Source: Nonomuraea candida
Lineage (GTDB): Bacteria; Actinomycetota; Actinomycetes; Streptosporangiales; Streptosporangiaceae
NCBI RefSeq assembly: GCF_000725485.1
Contig: NZ_JOAG01000007.1
Coordinates: forward strand, 124,001 to 188,000
Direction of reading: 5' to 3'
DNA: 64,000 nt
The translations under genes and the position numbers were made by a program. Below are positions 34,181 through 42,300 of the stretch, piece by piece. The notes under the pieces are model-generated. The model saw only the letters and a program-made list of their open reading frames with translations. It searched no databases and had not been told where the DNA came from. The number at the start of each line of letters is the position of its first letter. Within the stretch, counting starts at the first letter, position 1.

Positions 34181-34519
34181 TCAGTTGTACGAGCCGAAAT
34201 AGGCGGAATAAGAGTGTGGCGAGAGCAGCACTTGAATTTGGTAGACGCAGGCCTCGTCGGTCATGCGGAACACGACGACGATCTCCGGATAGGCGGCGCT
34301 GAGCCCCAGGGCGACGAAGTAGCGGTCGCTGCCGAACACGATGCGATAGAGGCCACGGTCCAGTTTGTGGTCGCGCCACTCCTTGACGCGCCCCTCGTGG
34401 TCCGTCACCGCCTGGCGGTCGATCACCCACTGACCGTTGTCGGCGCGGTCGAGACGCACGTCCACGCTGCCGGCCGGCCGGCCGTAGACGCTGTCCAACG
34501 CCTGCACGTCAATGCCCAT
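34181..34519 (-). CDS. Transthyretin/HIUase-like protein lacking catalytic histidines
   Basis: The protein has 112 residues, the size of 5-hydroxyisourate hydrolase. The fold pattern is clear: LDSVYGRPAGSVDVRLDR, then DHEGRVKEW, GLYRIVFGSDRYF, YPEIVVVF and LLSPHSYSAYFGS. However, the residues that catalyse the urate-pathway reaction are changed: the N-terminal His position reads Gln (VQALD for HVLD), the second His in the HYHIPLLLSP-type motif reads Gln (VYQIQVLLSP), and the YRGS tail reads YFGS. I chose the ATG at 34519 (AGGTGG upstream); an earlier GTG at about 34570 would add 17 residues. It is 31 bases upstream of leuA. Likely a repurposed binding or oxidising protein. Confidence 0.7.
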   Translation of the reverse strand: MGIDVQALDSVYGRPAGSVDVRLDRADNGQWVIDRQAVTDHEGRVKEWRDHKLDRGLYRIVFGSDRYFVALGLSAAYPEIVVVFRMTDEACVYQIQVLLSPHSYSAYFGSYN

Positions 34520-34894
34520 CTCACGCCACCTGTCCGAATATTCTCTCGCCGTTTCGGGATTGTTCACCCGTGAAGCTGGCCACCCGAGTGACCCGCCGCG
34601 TGCTCGCGCCACCCGGGCTCCCGTCAAGGCTGTCCTGCCCGGCTATTGCCCCGCCTTCGGCCCGCTATCGTCGCGCCTTCGTCCCGCTATCGCCGCGCCA
34701 TCGAGGCGGCCCGTGATCGGCCGTCCCGGTTATCGCAGCGTGCTTGATTCCCGGCGCGGCCCGATCCCGGAATGGCCGCTGACCTGCTCGAATGGCGGGC
34801 CGGAAGCGCGCCGATATGGGGTGGATGGCGGCCGGTGTGAGCGTCTGTGGCGAGCGGCTAAGACGACGCCGCAACCATTCACGCGGAGGCAACC
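34520..34894. other. 375-base non-coding stretch upstream of the AEPWG gene
   Basis: No gene is visible. The stretch is a divergent promoter zone between the HIUase-like gene and the repeat-protein gene. It has two near-copies of CCGCTATCGTCGCGCC at about 34655-34700. Confidence 0.45.
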
Positions 34895-35224
34895 ATGGGC
34901 TCGATCATCGCCAAGAGTGTGGGCAGGATCCGTATGTCGATCTTCGTCGCGGCCGCGGCCGCAGGCACTCTCGTCATCTCCAGCCCCGCCGCGATGGCGG
35001 TGAGCGCCTCTGCCGTGACCGCCGGCCTCCAGGCGGCCCCCTGCGCCGAGCCGTGGGGCACCCCGTGCCCCCTCACCGCGCCCCAGGGGGCCGACTGCGC
35101 CGAGCCGTGGGGCACGCCGTGCCCGATCGCCGCTCCCCCGAAGGGCGAGTGCGCCGAGCCGTGGGGCGTCGCGTGCCCGGGGGGCACGCCGGGCATCCGC
35201 CCCAACGCCGAGCCCTGGGGCTGA
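34895..35224 (+). CDS. Small secreted repeat protein with AEPWG repeats
   Basis: The protein has 109 residues. A signal peptide is likely: charged start, IFVAAAAAGTLVISSPAAMA core, cleavage near residue 35. The mature part is three 18-19-residue units, each starting CAEPWG: CAEPWGTPCPLTAPQGAD, CAEPWGTPCPIAAPPKGE, then CAEPWGVACPGG, with a last partial AEPWG at the end. Each unit has two Cys four or five residues apart that could be bridged, a Trp and several Pro. A strong GGAGG precedes the ATG by 6 bases. Its leader and repeat style parallel the NTWP protein at 5772-6116 but the repeats differ (Cys here, acidic there). Function unknown. It is followed by a strong terminator (35254-35291) and then the SARP gene. 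Confidence 0.75.
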   Translation: MGSIIAKSVGRIRMSIFVAAAAAGTLVISSPAAMAVSASAVTAGLQAAPCAEPWGTPCPLTAPQGADCAEPWGTPCPIAAPPKGECAEPWGVACPGGTPGIRPNAEPWG

Positions 35225-35584
35225 TAAGCCTCTGACAGGGGATGTTACCCCCAGCGGAACGGCCGGTGACCTCAGGTCCCGGCCGTTCCGCGTTAATACG
35301 GGGGCCCTATTGCCGGTCACATACGGGGACACCCGTCCGGAATCACCCGCACAGAGAATTCAGAGTGGCCTCACATCGGCCAACGCTGTAGTCTAAGCCC
35401 CAAAACGGTCGAACTGCTCAACGGTGATCTTCGTCATGAAGCATGCCGATCTTGTATCATAGGAGCATCTCATCGGGCGCTTAGGGGTCATAATCTCAAA
35501 TACGGTGTCTGCCTAATATCATCCCGCCTCATTAGCCAGGGGGTATGAGGTTCGCCATTGCTGGCGGCATCAAAGGAGATGTGC
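35225..35584. other. 360-base non-coding stretch before the SARP gene
   Basis: The first part holds the terminator at 35254-35291. The rest is markedly AT-richer (about 35380-35570) and is the likely SARP promoter. A possible autoregulatory site could be CATAATCTC near 35490. Confidence 0.5.
35254..35291 (+). terminator. Terminator of the AEPWG repeat gene
   Basis: GCGGAACGGCCGG pairs with CCGGCCGTTCCGC in a perfect 13-base-pair stem with a 12-base loop. It starts 30 bases after the stop codon. Confidence 0.8.
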
Positions 35585-38500
35585 GTGGAGTTTCGGCTAC
35601 TGGGGGCGCTCGAAGTCACCGGGAGTGGAAAAAACATCGAACTCGGGGGCACCAGGCAACAAATCACTCTGGCGACCCTGCTCCTGAACGCGGACCGTCC
35701 GGTCGCGCTGTCCCGCCTGATGGAGGCCATCTACGGCGACGAGCCTCCGGCCACCTCGCGGGCCCAGGTCCAGATCTGCATCTCCGGCCTGCGGCGGCTG
35801 TTCGAGGCGCACGGCGACCCGAACATGATCGTGACCAGACCGCAGGGCTACGCGCTCCGCGCCGACCCCGACAAGATCGACGCCCGCGTCTTCGAGAGCC
35901 TCCTCGCCAAGGCGCGCAAGCTCCGCGACACCCGCGACCTCGAAGGCGCCATCCAGCACTACCGGCGGGCGCTCGGCCTGTGGCGCGGCCCCGCGCTCGA
36001 CGGCATCGAGAGCAGGCTGCTGCAGTCCATCGCCGGACAGCTCACCGAGCAGCGCATCACCGCCAACGAGGACTGCATCCAGCTAGAGCTGGAGCTCGGC
36101 CGCCACCACGAGCTGGTCGGCGAGCTGACCGGCCTGGTCAGCGTGCACCCGCTGCGCGAGCGGTTCATCGCCCAGCTCATGACCGCGCTCTACCGCTCCG
36201 GCCGGCAGGCCGAGTCGCTCCAGGTCTACCGCGACGCGCGGCGCATGATGATCGACGAGCTGGGGATCGAGCCCAACGAGCAGTTACAACAGCTGGAGTC
36301 GGCCATCCTCACGGCCGACGACAGCCTCGACGCTCCCCCGCCGCCACCCGCGCAGATCGTCCTCGACCACCGGCTCACCCACACCCCCGTGCCCGGCATG
36401 CTGCCCGCCGGGATCGCCGACTTCATCGGCCGCCAGGACCAGATCGACGCCATCAAGAAGCGGCTGACCGAATCGGCCGACGGCGCCGCCCGCTTCGCCC
36501 TCCCCATCGTCGCCATCGCCGGCCGGGCCGGCATCGGCAAGACCACCGTCGCCGTCCACGCCGCGCACAGCGTCGCCGCCCACTTCCCCGACGGCCAGCT
36601 CTTCGCCCACATGCACGGCGGCGTCTCCCGCCCGGTGAGCCCGATGCAGGTGCTCGAACGCTTCCTGCGGGCCCTGGGCGTGTCGGGCACCGCCCTCCCG
36701 GAGACGCTGGAGGAGCGGGCGGAGATGTACCGCATGCTCCTGGCCGACCGCCGCATGCTCATCGTGCTCGACGACGCGGCCTCGGAGAGCCAGGTCATCC
36801 CGCTGCTGCCGGGCAACCCCGACTCCGCCGTCATCGTCACCAGCCGCAGCAGGCTCGGCGGGCTGGCCGGCGCGACCCAGGTCAACCTGGACCTGTTCGA
36901 CTCGGCCCAGTCGATCGACCTGCTGTCGCGCATCGCCGGGGCCGACCGGGTGGAGGCCGAGCCCGAGGCCGCCGCCGCCCTCGCCGGGCTGTGCGGGCAC
37001 CTCCCCCTCGCCCTGCGCATCGCCGGCGCGCGCATGGTCGCCCGGCCGCACTGGGGCGTCGAGCAGCTCGTGGAGCGGCTCAGGGACGAGGCCCGCCGGC
37101 TGGACGAGCTCATGCACGGCGAAATGGGCATCAGGGCCAGCCTCTCGCTGACGTACGAGGCCATCAGCGAGCCGGCCCGCCGGCTGTTCCGGCGGCTGGC
37201 GATACTCGACGCGCACATCTTCTCCGCCTGGACCAGCGCCGCGCTGCTCGACGAGCCGCTGGCCGACGTGCAGGACCTCCTCGACGACCTGGCCGACGCC
37301 CAGCTCATCGAGGTCCTGGGCACCGGCCGGCACGTCGGCGTCCAGTACCGCTTCCACGACCTCATCCGCGTCTACGCCCGGGAGCGGCTGGCCGCCGAGG
37401 AGACGCCCGCCATGCGCGCCGACGCGCTGGCCCGCGTGCTCCGCGCCCTGCTCCACCTGACCATGGCCGCCCGCCGCCAGGAGTACGGCCCGTCGCCCGC
37501 CTCGAACCCGCAGGCCGAGATCGACTCGCCGCTGCCGGACGAGCTGGTCGAGCGGCTGGTCGCCAAGCCCATCGCCTGGTTCGAGCGTGAGCGTCACGTG
37601 CTGCTCGCCGGCATCAGGCAGGCGGCGCAGGCCGGGTTCGTGGAGCTGTGCTGGCGGCTGGCGATGAACGCCGAGGCCTTCTTCGAGCTGCGCGTCTACC
37701 TCGACGACTGGCGCGAGACGCACGAGATCGCCCTGGAGGCCGCGCGCGCGGGCGAGGACAAGCGCGGCCAGGCCGAGATGTTGTACGCGCGCGGCTCGCT
37801 CTCCCTGATCGAGCAGCGCTTCGACGACGCCGCCCGGGACTTCGAGTCCGCCCTCGCCCTGTTCAGGGAGATCGGCGACGAGCTCCAGACGGCCAGGACG
37901 ACCCGCGACATCGCCGTGCTGGAGCGCATGAACGGCCAGATGGACCGGGCGATGGAACGCCTCGAACAGGCGTTGAAGATCTTCTCCGACATCGGCGACC
38001 AGATCGCCGCCGCGCACACGCTGCACAACCTCGCGCAGATCCGGGTCGACTGCGACGACATCGACGGCGCCAAGATGCTGCTCACCGAGGCGCTGGTCCG
38101 CAGCAGGTCCGGCGGCAACCGCCGGGTGACCGCCCAGGTGCTGCACCGCATGGGCCACGTGCACCTGCGGGCCCGCGAGGTCGCCATCGCGGCGGGCACG
38201 TTCGAGGAGTCGCTCGCGGTCGTGCAGGAGATCGGCGACACCATCGGCGAGGCGTTCGCCCTGCACGGTTTCGGCGTGGCCCGGCTGCGCCAGGGCAGGC
38301 TGGCGGAGGCCGAGCCGCTGCTGCGCGACGCGCTCACCCGGGCCAAGCGTTCCCGGCACCGGCTCGCCGAGGCGCACGCCCTGTCGGGTCTCGGCGAGCT
38401 GTGGGTGGCGGCGGGCAAGGCGTCCGAGGCCGCCGACTGCCTGCACAAGGCCGCCACGCTCTTCCGCCAGATGCGCATCCCGCTGCTGGAGGCGCAGACC

Positions 38501-38707
38501 CTGCTCATGCTGTGCGAGGTCGTGGACGAGGACGCGGCGGCGATGGCGCGCTCGCGGGTGCGCGAGCTGCTCGACCAGGTCGGGCATCAGGCGGGCGAGT
38601 CGCTGCGCGAGCATCTCGCCGCGAGCGCGGGGCCACCGGTCGCCACCGCCGCCGCGCCGGCCCCGCGCCTGCCGTACCGCGACCCGCTGGCCGAGCCGAT
38701 GGCCTGA
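35585..38707 (+). CDS. SARP-family activator with NB-ARC and TPR domains (contains TTA codon)
   Basis: The protein has 1040 residues. Residues 1-90 are a SARP-type winged-helix DNA-binding domain (VEFRLLGALEVTG...), 95-245 a bacterial transcriptional activation domain (BTAD), and about 280-560 an NB-ARC-type ATPase with Walker A GRAGIGKTT (313-321). The remainder (about 650-1000) is TPR-like. The GTG at 35585 has AAAGGAG 7 bases upstream. Codon 234 is TTA (36284-36286), so translation should depend on the bldA leucine tRNA. It is convergent with the carrier gene of the NRPS operon and is oriented away from the polyketide locus. SARP proteins bind direct repeats near promoter -35 sites of antibiotic genes; its targets are not known. 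Confidence 0.92.
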   Translation: MEFRLLGALEVTGSGKNIELGGTRQQITLATLLLNADRPVALSRLMEAIYGDEPPATSRAQVQICISGLRRLFEAHGDPNMIVTRPQGYALRADPDKIDARVFESLLAKARKLRDTRDLEGAIQHYRRALGLWRGPALDGIESRLLQSIAGQLTEQRITANEDCIQLELELGRHHELVGELTGLVSVHPLRERFIAQLMTALYRSGRQAESLQVYRDARRMMIDELGIEPNEQLQQLESAILTADDSLDAPPPPPAQIVLDHRLTHTPVPGMLPAGIADFIGRQDQIDAIKKRLTESADGAARFALPIVAIAGRAGIGKTTVAVHAAHSVAAHFPDGQLFAHMHGGVSRPVSPMQVLERFLRALGVSGTALPETLEERAEMYRMLLADRRMLIVLDDAASESQVIPLLPGNPDSAVIVTSRSRLGGLAGATQVNLDLFDSAQSIDLLSRIAGADRVEAEPEAAAALAGLCGHLPLALRIAGARMVARPHWGVEQLVERLRDEARRLDELMHGEMGIRASLSLTYEAISEPARRLFRRLAILDAHIFSAWTSAALLDEPLADVQDLLDDLADAQLIEVLGTGRHVGVQYRFHDLIRVYARERLAAEETPAMRADALARVLRALLHLTMAARRQEYGPSPASNPQAEIDSPLPDELVERLVAKPIAWFERERHVLLAGIRQAAQAGFVELCWRLAMNAEAFFELRVYLDDWRETHEIALEAARAGEDKRGQAEMLYARGSLSLIEQRFDDAARDFESALALFREIGDELQTARTTRDIAVLERMNGQMDRAMERLEQALKIFSDIGDQIAAAHTLHNLAQIRVDCDDIDGAKMLLTEALVRSRSGGNRRVTAQVLHRMGHVHLRAREVAIAAGTFEESLAVVQEIGDTIGEAFALHGFGVARLRQGRLAEAEPLLRDALTRAKRSRHRLAEAHALSGLGELWVAAGKASEAADCLHKAATLFRQMRIPLLEAQTLLMLCEVVDEDAAAMARSRVRELLDQVGHQAGESLREHLAASAGPPVATAAAPAPRLPYRDPLAEPMA

Positions 38708-38818
38708 CCGCCGGCGGGCTGCCGTGCCCCTGGCCCGCCGCACGGGCCGATGGCCTGACCGCCGGTGGACTGCCGTGCCCCTGGCCTGGCCCGCCGCACG
38801 GGCCGATGGTCTGACCAT
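38693..38818. repeat. Two tandem copies of a 56-base unit between convergent genes
   Basis: The unit GGCCGATGGCCTGACCGCCG... with a GGCCCGCCGCACGGGCC mini-hairpin occurs twice head to tail, in the gap between the SARP and carrier genes. Confidence 0.6.
38732..38804. terminator. Paired mini-hairpins between convergent operons
   Basis: GGCCCG and CGGGCC, separated by five bases, form a stem at 38732-38748 and again at 38788-38804. They probably serve both convergent transcripts. Confidence 0.5.
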
Positions 38819-38825
38819 GCGCGGG

Positions 38826-39047
38826 CTACCCTGCCGTGACCTGCTCCAGCAGGGCGTCCAGGGTGGCGCCGCGCAGCAGCGCGACCGGCTCGATCGCGAC
38901 GCCGACGCGGTGCTCGATCTCCGCCGCCATGCGCACGGCCGCCAGCGCCTTGCCGCCGAGCTCGCCGAACGTGCCGTCCGCCGCGCCGCCGCCGCCGAGC
39001 GCGGTGTGCCAGATCTCCGTGACCTGTTTCTCCACCTGTGTGCGCAC
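38826..39047 (-). CDS. Stand-alone carrier protein with Ala in place of the phosphopantetheine serine
   Basis: The protein has 73 residues, a carrier-domain length. The helix-2 motif that normally reads GGxSL reads GGKAL (residues about 31-35), so there is no serine to receive phosphopantetheine. The surrounding helices (EKQVTEIWHTALG, RMAAEIEHRVGVAI, TLDALLEQV) fit the carrier fold. It starts with a GTG at 39047 with GGGAGG 5 bases upstream; the ATG two bases away is out of frame. It follows MbtH by 81 bases on the same strand and could be the last gene of the NRPS operon. Either it is a decaying gene or a structural carrier that binds without being charged. Confidence 0.7.
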   Translation of the reverse strand: MRTQVEKQVTEIWHTALGGGGAADGTFGELGGKALAAVRMAAEIEHRVGVAIEPVALLRGATLDALLEQVTAG

Positions 39048-39128
39048 ATCGTCCTCCCGAGCGGCGGTCTGGAACGACGGTACGGCGGCGACGGCGGCTT
39101 TCGCTTCTTCCGGCTTGCCGAGTACCGG

Positions 39129-39350
39129 TCAGGCGCCGGTCGTGCCGTCCATGGCGCGGGCCAGGCCGGCCGGGCGCATGTCGGTCCAGTGGGTCTCGAC
39201 GTAGTGCAGGCACAGCTCGCGGGCGGCGGGGCCGTACACGTCCCGCCAGCCCTCCGGCAGCGGGATCCAGGCGGGCCACAGGGCGTGCTGGGCCTCGTCG
39301 TTGACCACGACGAGGTAGTCGCTCTCCGCGTCCTCGAACGGGTTGGTCAT
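39129..39350 (-). CDS. mbtH: MbtH-like protein
   Basis: The protein has 73 residues, the standard MbtH size. The family core [19 protein letters not shown] (residues 17-35) is clear, and the usual WTDMRP near the end (residues 55-60) is present. MbtH proteins bind the adenylation domains of NRPSs and are needed for their activity. The start overlaps the stop of NRPS B (ATGA), so it is co-translated with it. It should support the A domains of NRPS A and NRPS B. Confidence 0.95.
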   Translation of the reverse strand: MTNPFEDAESDYLVVVNDEAQHALWPAWIPLPEGWRDVYGPAARELCLHYVETHWTDMRPAGLARAMDGTTGA

Positions 39351-42300
39351 CGCAGTTTTCCCTTCAGTATGCGGGCGACGTGCGCGAGCGGCCCCGGATC
39401 GGCCAGCTGGTAGTGCTCGCAGTCGATGGTGTGCTCCTCGATGGCCCCGCCGACGTGAGGCCGCCAGCGGCCGGGGTCGAGGCCGGAGCCGTCCTTGTCC
39501 GCGGTGGCGGTGAAGAACAGCAGGTCCCCGTCGAAGTACGGGTGCCGGTCGGTGGTGATGAGCCGTTCGGCGTTCACGGCGGCGTCGATCATCGCGGCGA
39601 TCGTCGCCTCCTCGACCTCGGCCAGCGCGCCTCCCCCGGCCCGCAGGCGCGCCACCACGCGGCGGCGGTCCAGCGGCCCCCGCGCCTCCTGCCCGGCCAG
39701 GCGGAGCAGGAAGCGCAGGGCGTCCTGCTCGTCGTCCCCCGTCTCGGGCTCCTCGCCGGGCAGCAGCGGGTAGGAGTCGAGCATGGCCAGCAGGTCCACG
39801 CGCTGCCCTTCCCGCCGCAGCCGGGCGGCCATGGCGTGCGCGACGACCCCGCCGAACGACCACCCGAGCAGCCGGTACGGCCCGTCCGGCGACACCACGC
39901 GCACCTTGGCGACATAGTCGGCGGCCATCTCGTCCAGGGTGCGCGGCAGCGGCTCCGGCCGGGCCAGGCCGCGCGCCTGGAGGCCGTACAGGGGCACGTC
40001 CAGCAGCCCCGCCAGGCCGGTGAAGCACCAGGCGAGCCCGAACAGCGGGTGCACGCAGAACAGCGGCGGCCCCTCGCCGGCCGTCCTGATGGGCAGCAGC
40101 ACGTCGAGGGCGTGCCCGGGGCGGTGCGGCGCGACCACCCGGCCGGCCAGCGCGGCGGGCGTGGGCGCCTCGAACAGGGTCCTGACCGGCAGCCGGACGC
40201 CGAGCTCGGCTGCGACCCTGTTCATCAGCGCCGCGGCCAGCAGGGAGTGGCCGCCCAGCTCGAAGAAGTTCTCCCCGGGGCCGGGCACGGGCACGCCCAG
40301 CACGTCGGCGAACAACGCGGCCACCCGCCCGACCTCGTCCGCCCGGGCGGCGGCGACCGCCGTGCCCGGGGCGGCGCCGTCCACCGCCGTGCCGGGGGCG
40401 TCGGGCTGCGGCCGCACCGGCTCGACGGCCAGGGCGCTCAGCCTGGCGCCCGGGTCGCGCGCCACCGTGTCCAGCAGCCGGGCCAGGGCGCCGGCGACGC
40501 GCTCCGCCGTCTCCCGCGTGTAGAGGTCGGTACGGTACTCGACCGCCCCCTCGCCCTCCTCCGACACCGACACCGCCAGGTCGAACTTGGCGGTGTCCGT
40601 CGCCACCGTCCCGAGCTCGGCGACCGCCTCCCCCAGCGGGGCCGGCGGCGGCACGGCCGGGTGGTAGGCGACGGCCACCTGGAACAGCGGATGCCAGGCG
40701 GGCGACCGGGCCGGCGCGACGGCCTGGACGACCCGGTCGAACGGCACGTCGGCGTGGTCGAACGCGGCCAGGTCCGCCGCGCGCACCCGCTCCAGCAGCT
40801 CGGCGAAGGCGGGGTCGCCGCCGGTGCCGACCCGCAGGGCGACGGTGTTGACGAAGAACCCGACCAGGCCGGCCAGGGCGTCGTCGTCCCGGCCCGCGAC
40901 GGGCGTGCCGACCACGATGTCCTCGCCCGCGCCCAGCCGGGTCAGCAGCGCGGCCACGGCCGCGTGCACCACCATGAACATCGTCACGCCGCGCTCGGCG
41001 GCGAGCCCGGCCAGCGCCTCCCGAGTGCCCGGCGCGAGCCGGAACTCCACCACGTCCCCCGCGCCCGTCGCCACGGCCGGGCGGGGCAGGTCGTGCGGGA
41101 GCCGGGGGCGGGCGGGCAGCCCGTCGAGGGCACGCCGCCAGAACGCGATCCGCTCCGGGTCGTGGCTCTGCCGTTCCCCTTCCCAGAGGGCGTAGTCGGC
41201 GTACTGGACGGGCAGCGGCGCGAACTCCGGCGCCCGCCCCGCCGCCCGTGCCCGGTAGGCGGCGGCCAGGTCCTCCCACAGCGGGCCGACGGACCACTCG
41301 TCACCGGCGATGTGGTGCAGCAGGACCAGCAGCACGTGCTCGCCCGCCCCCGCTCCCGCGCCCCCGGGATCCTCCACGCCCGCCGCGCCGGCGGGGTGCC
41401 CGGAGTGCAGCCAGACGCGGATCGGCAGCTCGCCGTCCAGCCGGAACCGGTGTGCCGGGTCGCCGGGGCCCGTCTCGAACGCGAGCATCGCGCGCGCCTC
41501 CTCAGGGTCCAGGACGCGCTGGTACGGCCCCCGCGCGTCCTCGGCGATGAGCGTCCTGAGCGCCTCGTGCCTGGCCACCACGTCCCCGACGGCCTCCCGG
41601 AGCGCCCCGGCCGACAGCGGCCCGCGCAGCCGTACGGCCAGGGGCACGTTGTACGTCGCCGAGGGGCCCTCCAGCGTGTGCAGGAACCACAACCGGCGCT
41701 GGGCGGAGGACAGCGGCACCCGCTCCCCGCGCGGCATGGGCCGCAACGCGGGGCCGCCGGTCGCGTCCGGGGCGAGCCTGAGCGCGAGCTCGGCGACGGT
41801 GGGGGCGTCGAAGACGTCCCTGACCGTGACCGTCACGCCCAGCTCGGCCCTGATCCGGCTGATCAGGCGGACGGCGAGCAGCGAGTGCCCGCCGAGGTGG
41901 AAGAAGTCGTCACCGACGCCTGCCCCGCTCTGCCCGAGCACCTCCTCGTAGATCGCCAGCAGCCGCGTCTCGACCGGCCCTTCGGGCTCCCGCCGCACCA
42001 CGTCCCGCCGGCGCCGCCGGTCCCGCCGGGCCCGCCCGTCGTGCCCGCCCTGTCCGGTGGGGGGCGGGACGGGCTCGTCCCAGGGGAGGTCGAGCTCGCC
42101 GAGCGGCACCGTGGGCGCCGCCGCGACCTGCTCCAGCACGCGCAGCAGGCCGTCGGCGAGCCGTTCCGCCGCACCCCGCTCCAGCCGGTGCTCGATGGCC
42201 ACCTCCAGCCCGCCACCGTGGTTCCCGGGCTCGGGGCCCGGTTCGGTGAAGGCGAAGGCGAGGTCGAACTTCGGGGCGGGCGGGCCGGGCTCCGGCAGCG

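Noticed and set aside
35585..35600. ATG at 35579, six bases before the SARP GTG, as the true start.
   Set aside because: The ATG overlaps the AAAGGAG ribosome site; GTG at 35585 has correct spacing and leads straight into the conserved VEFRLLGAL start.
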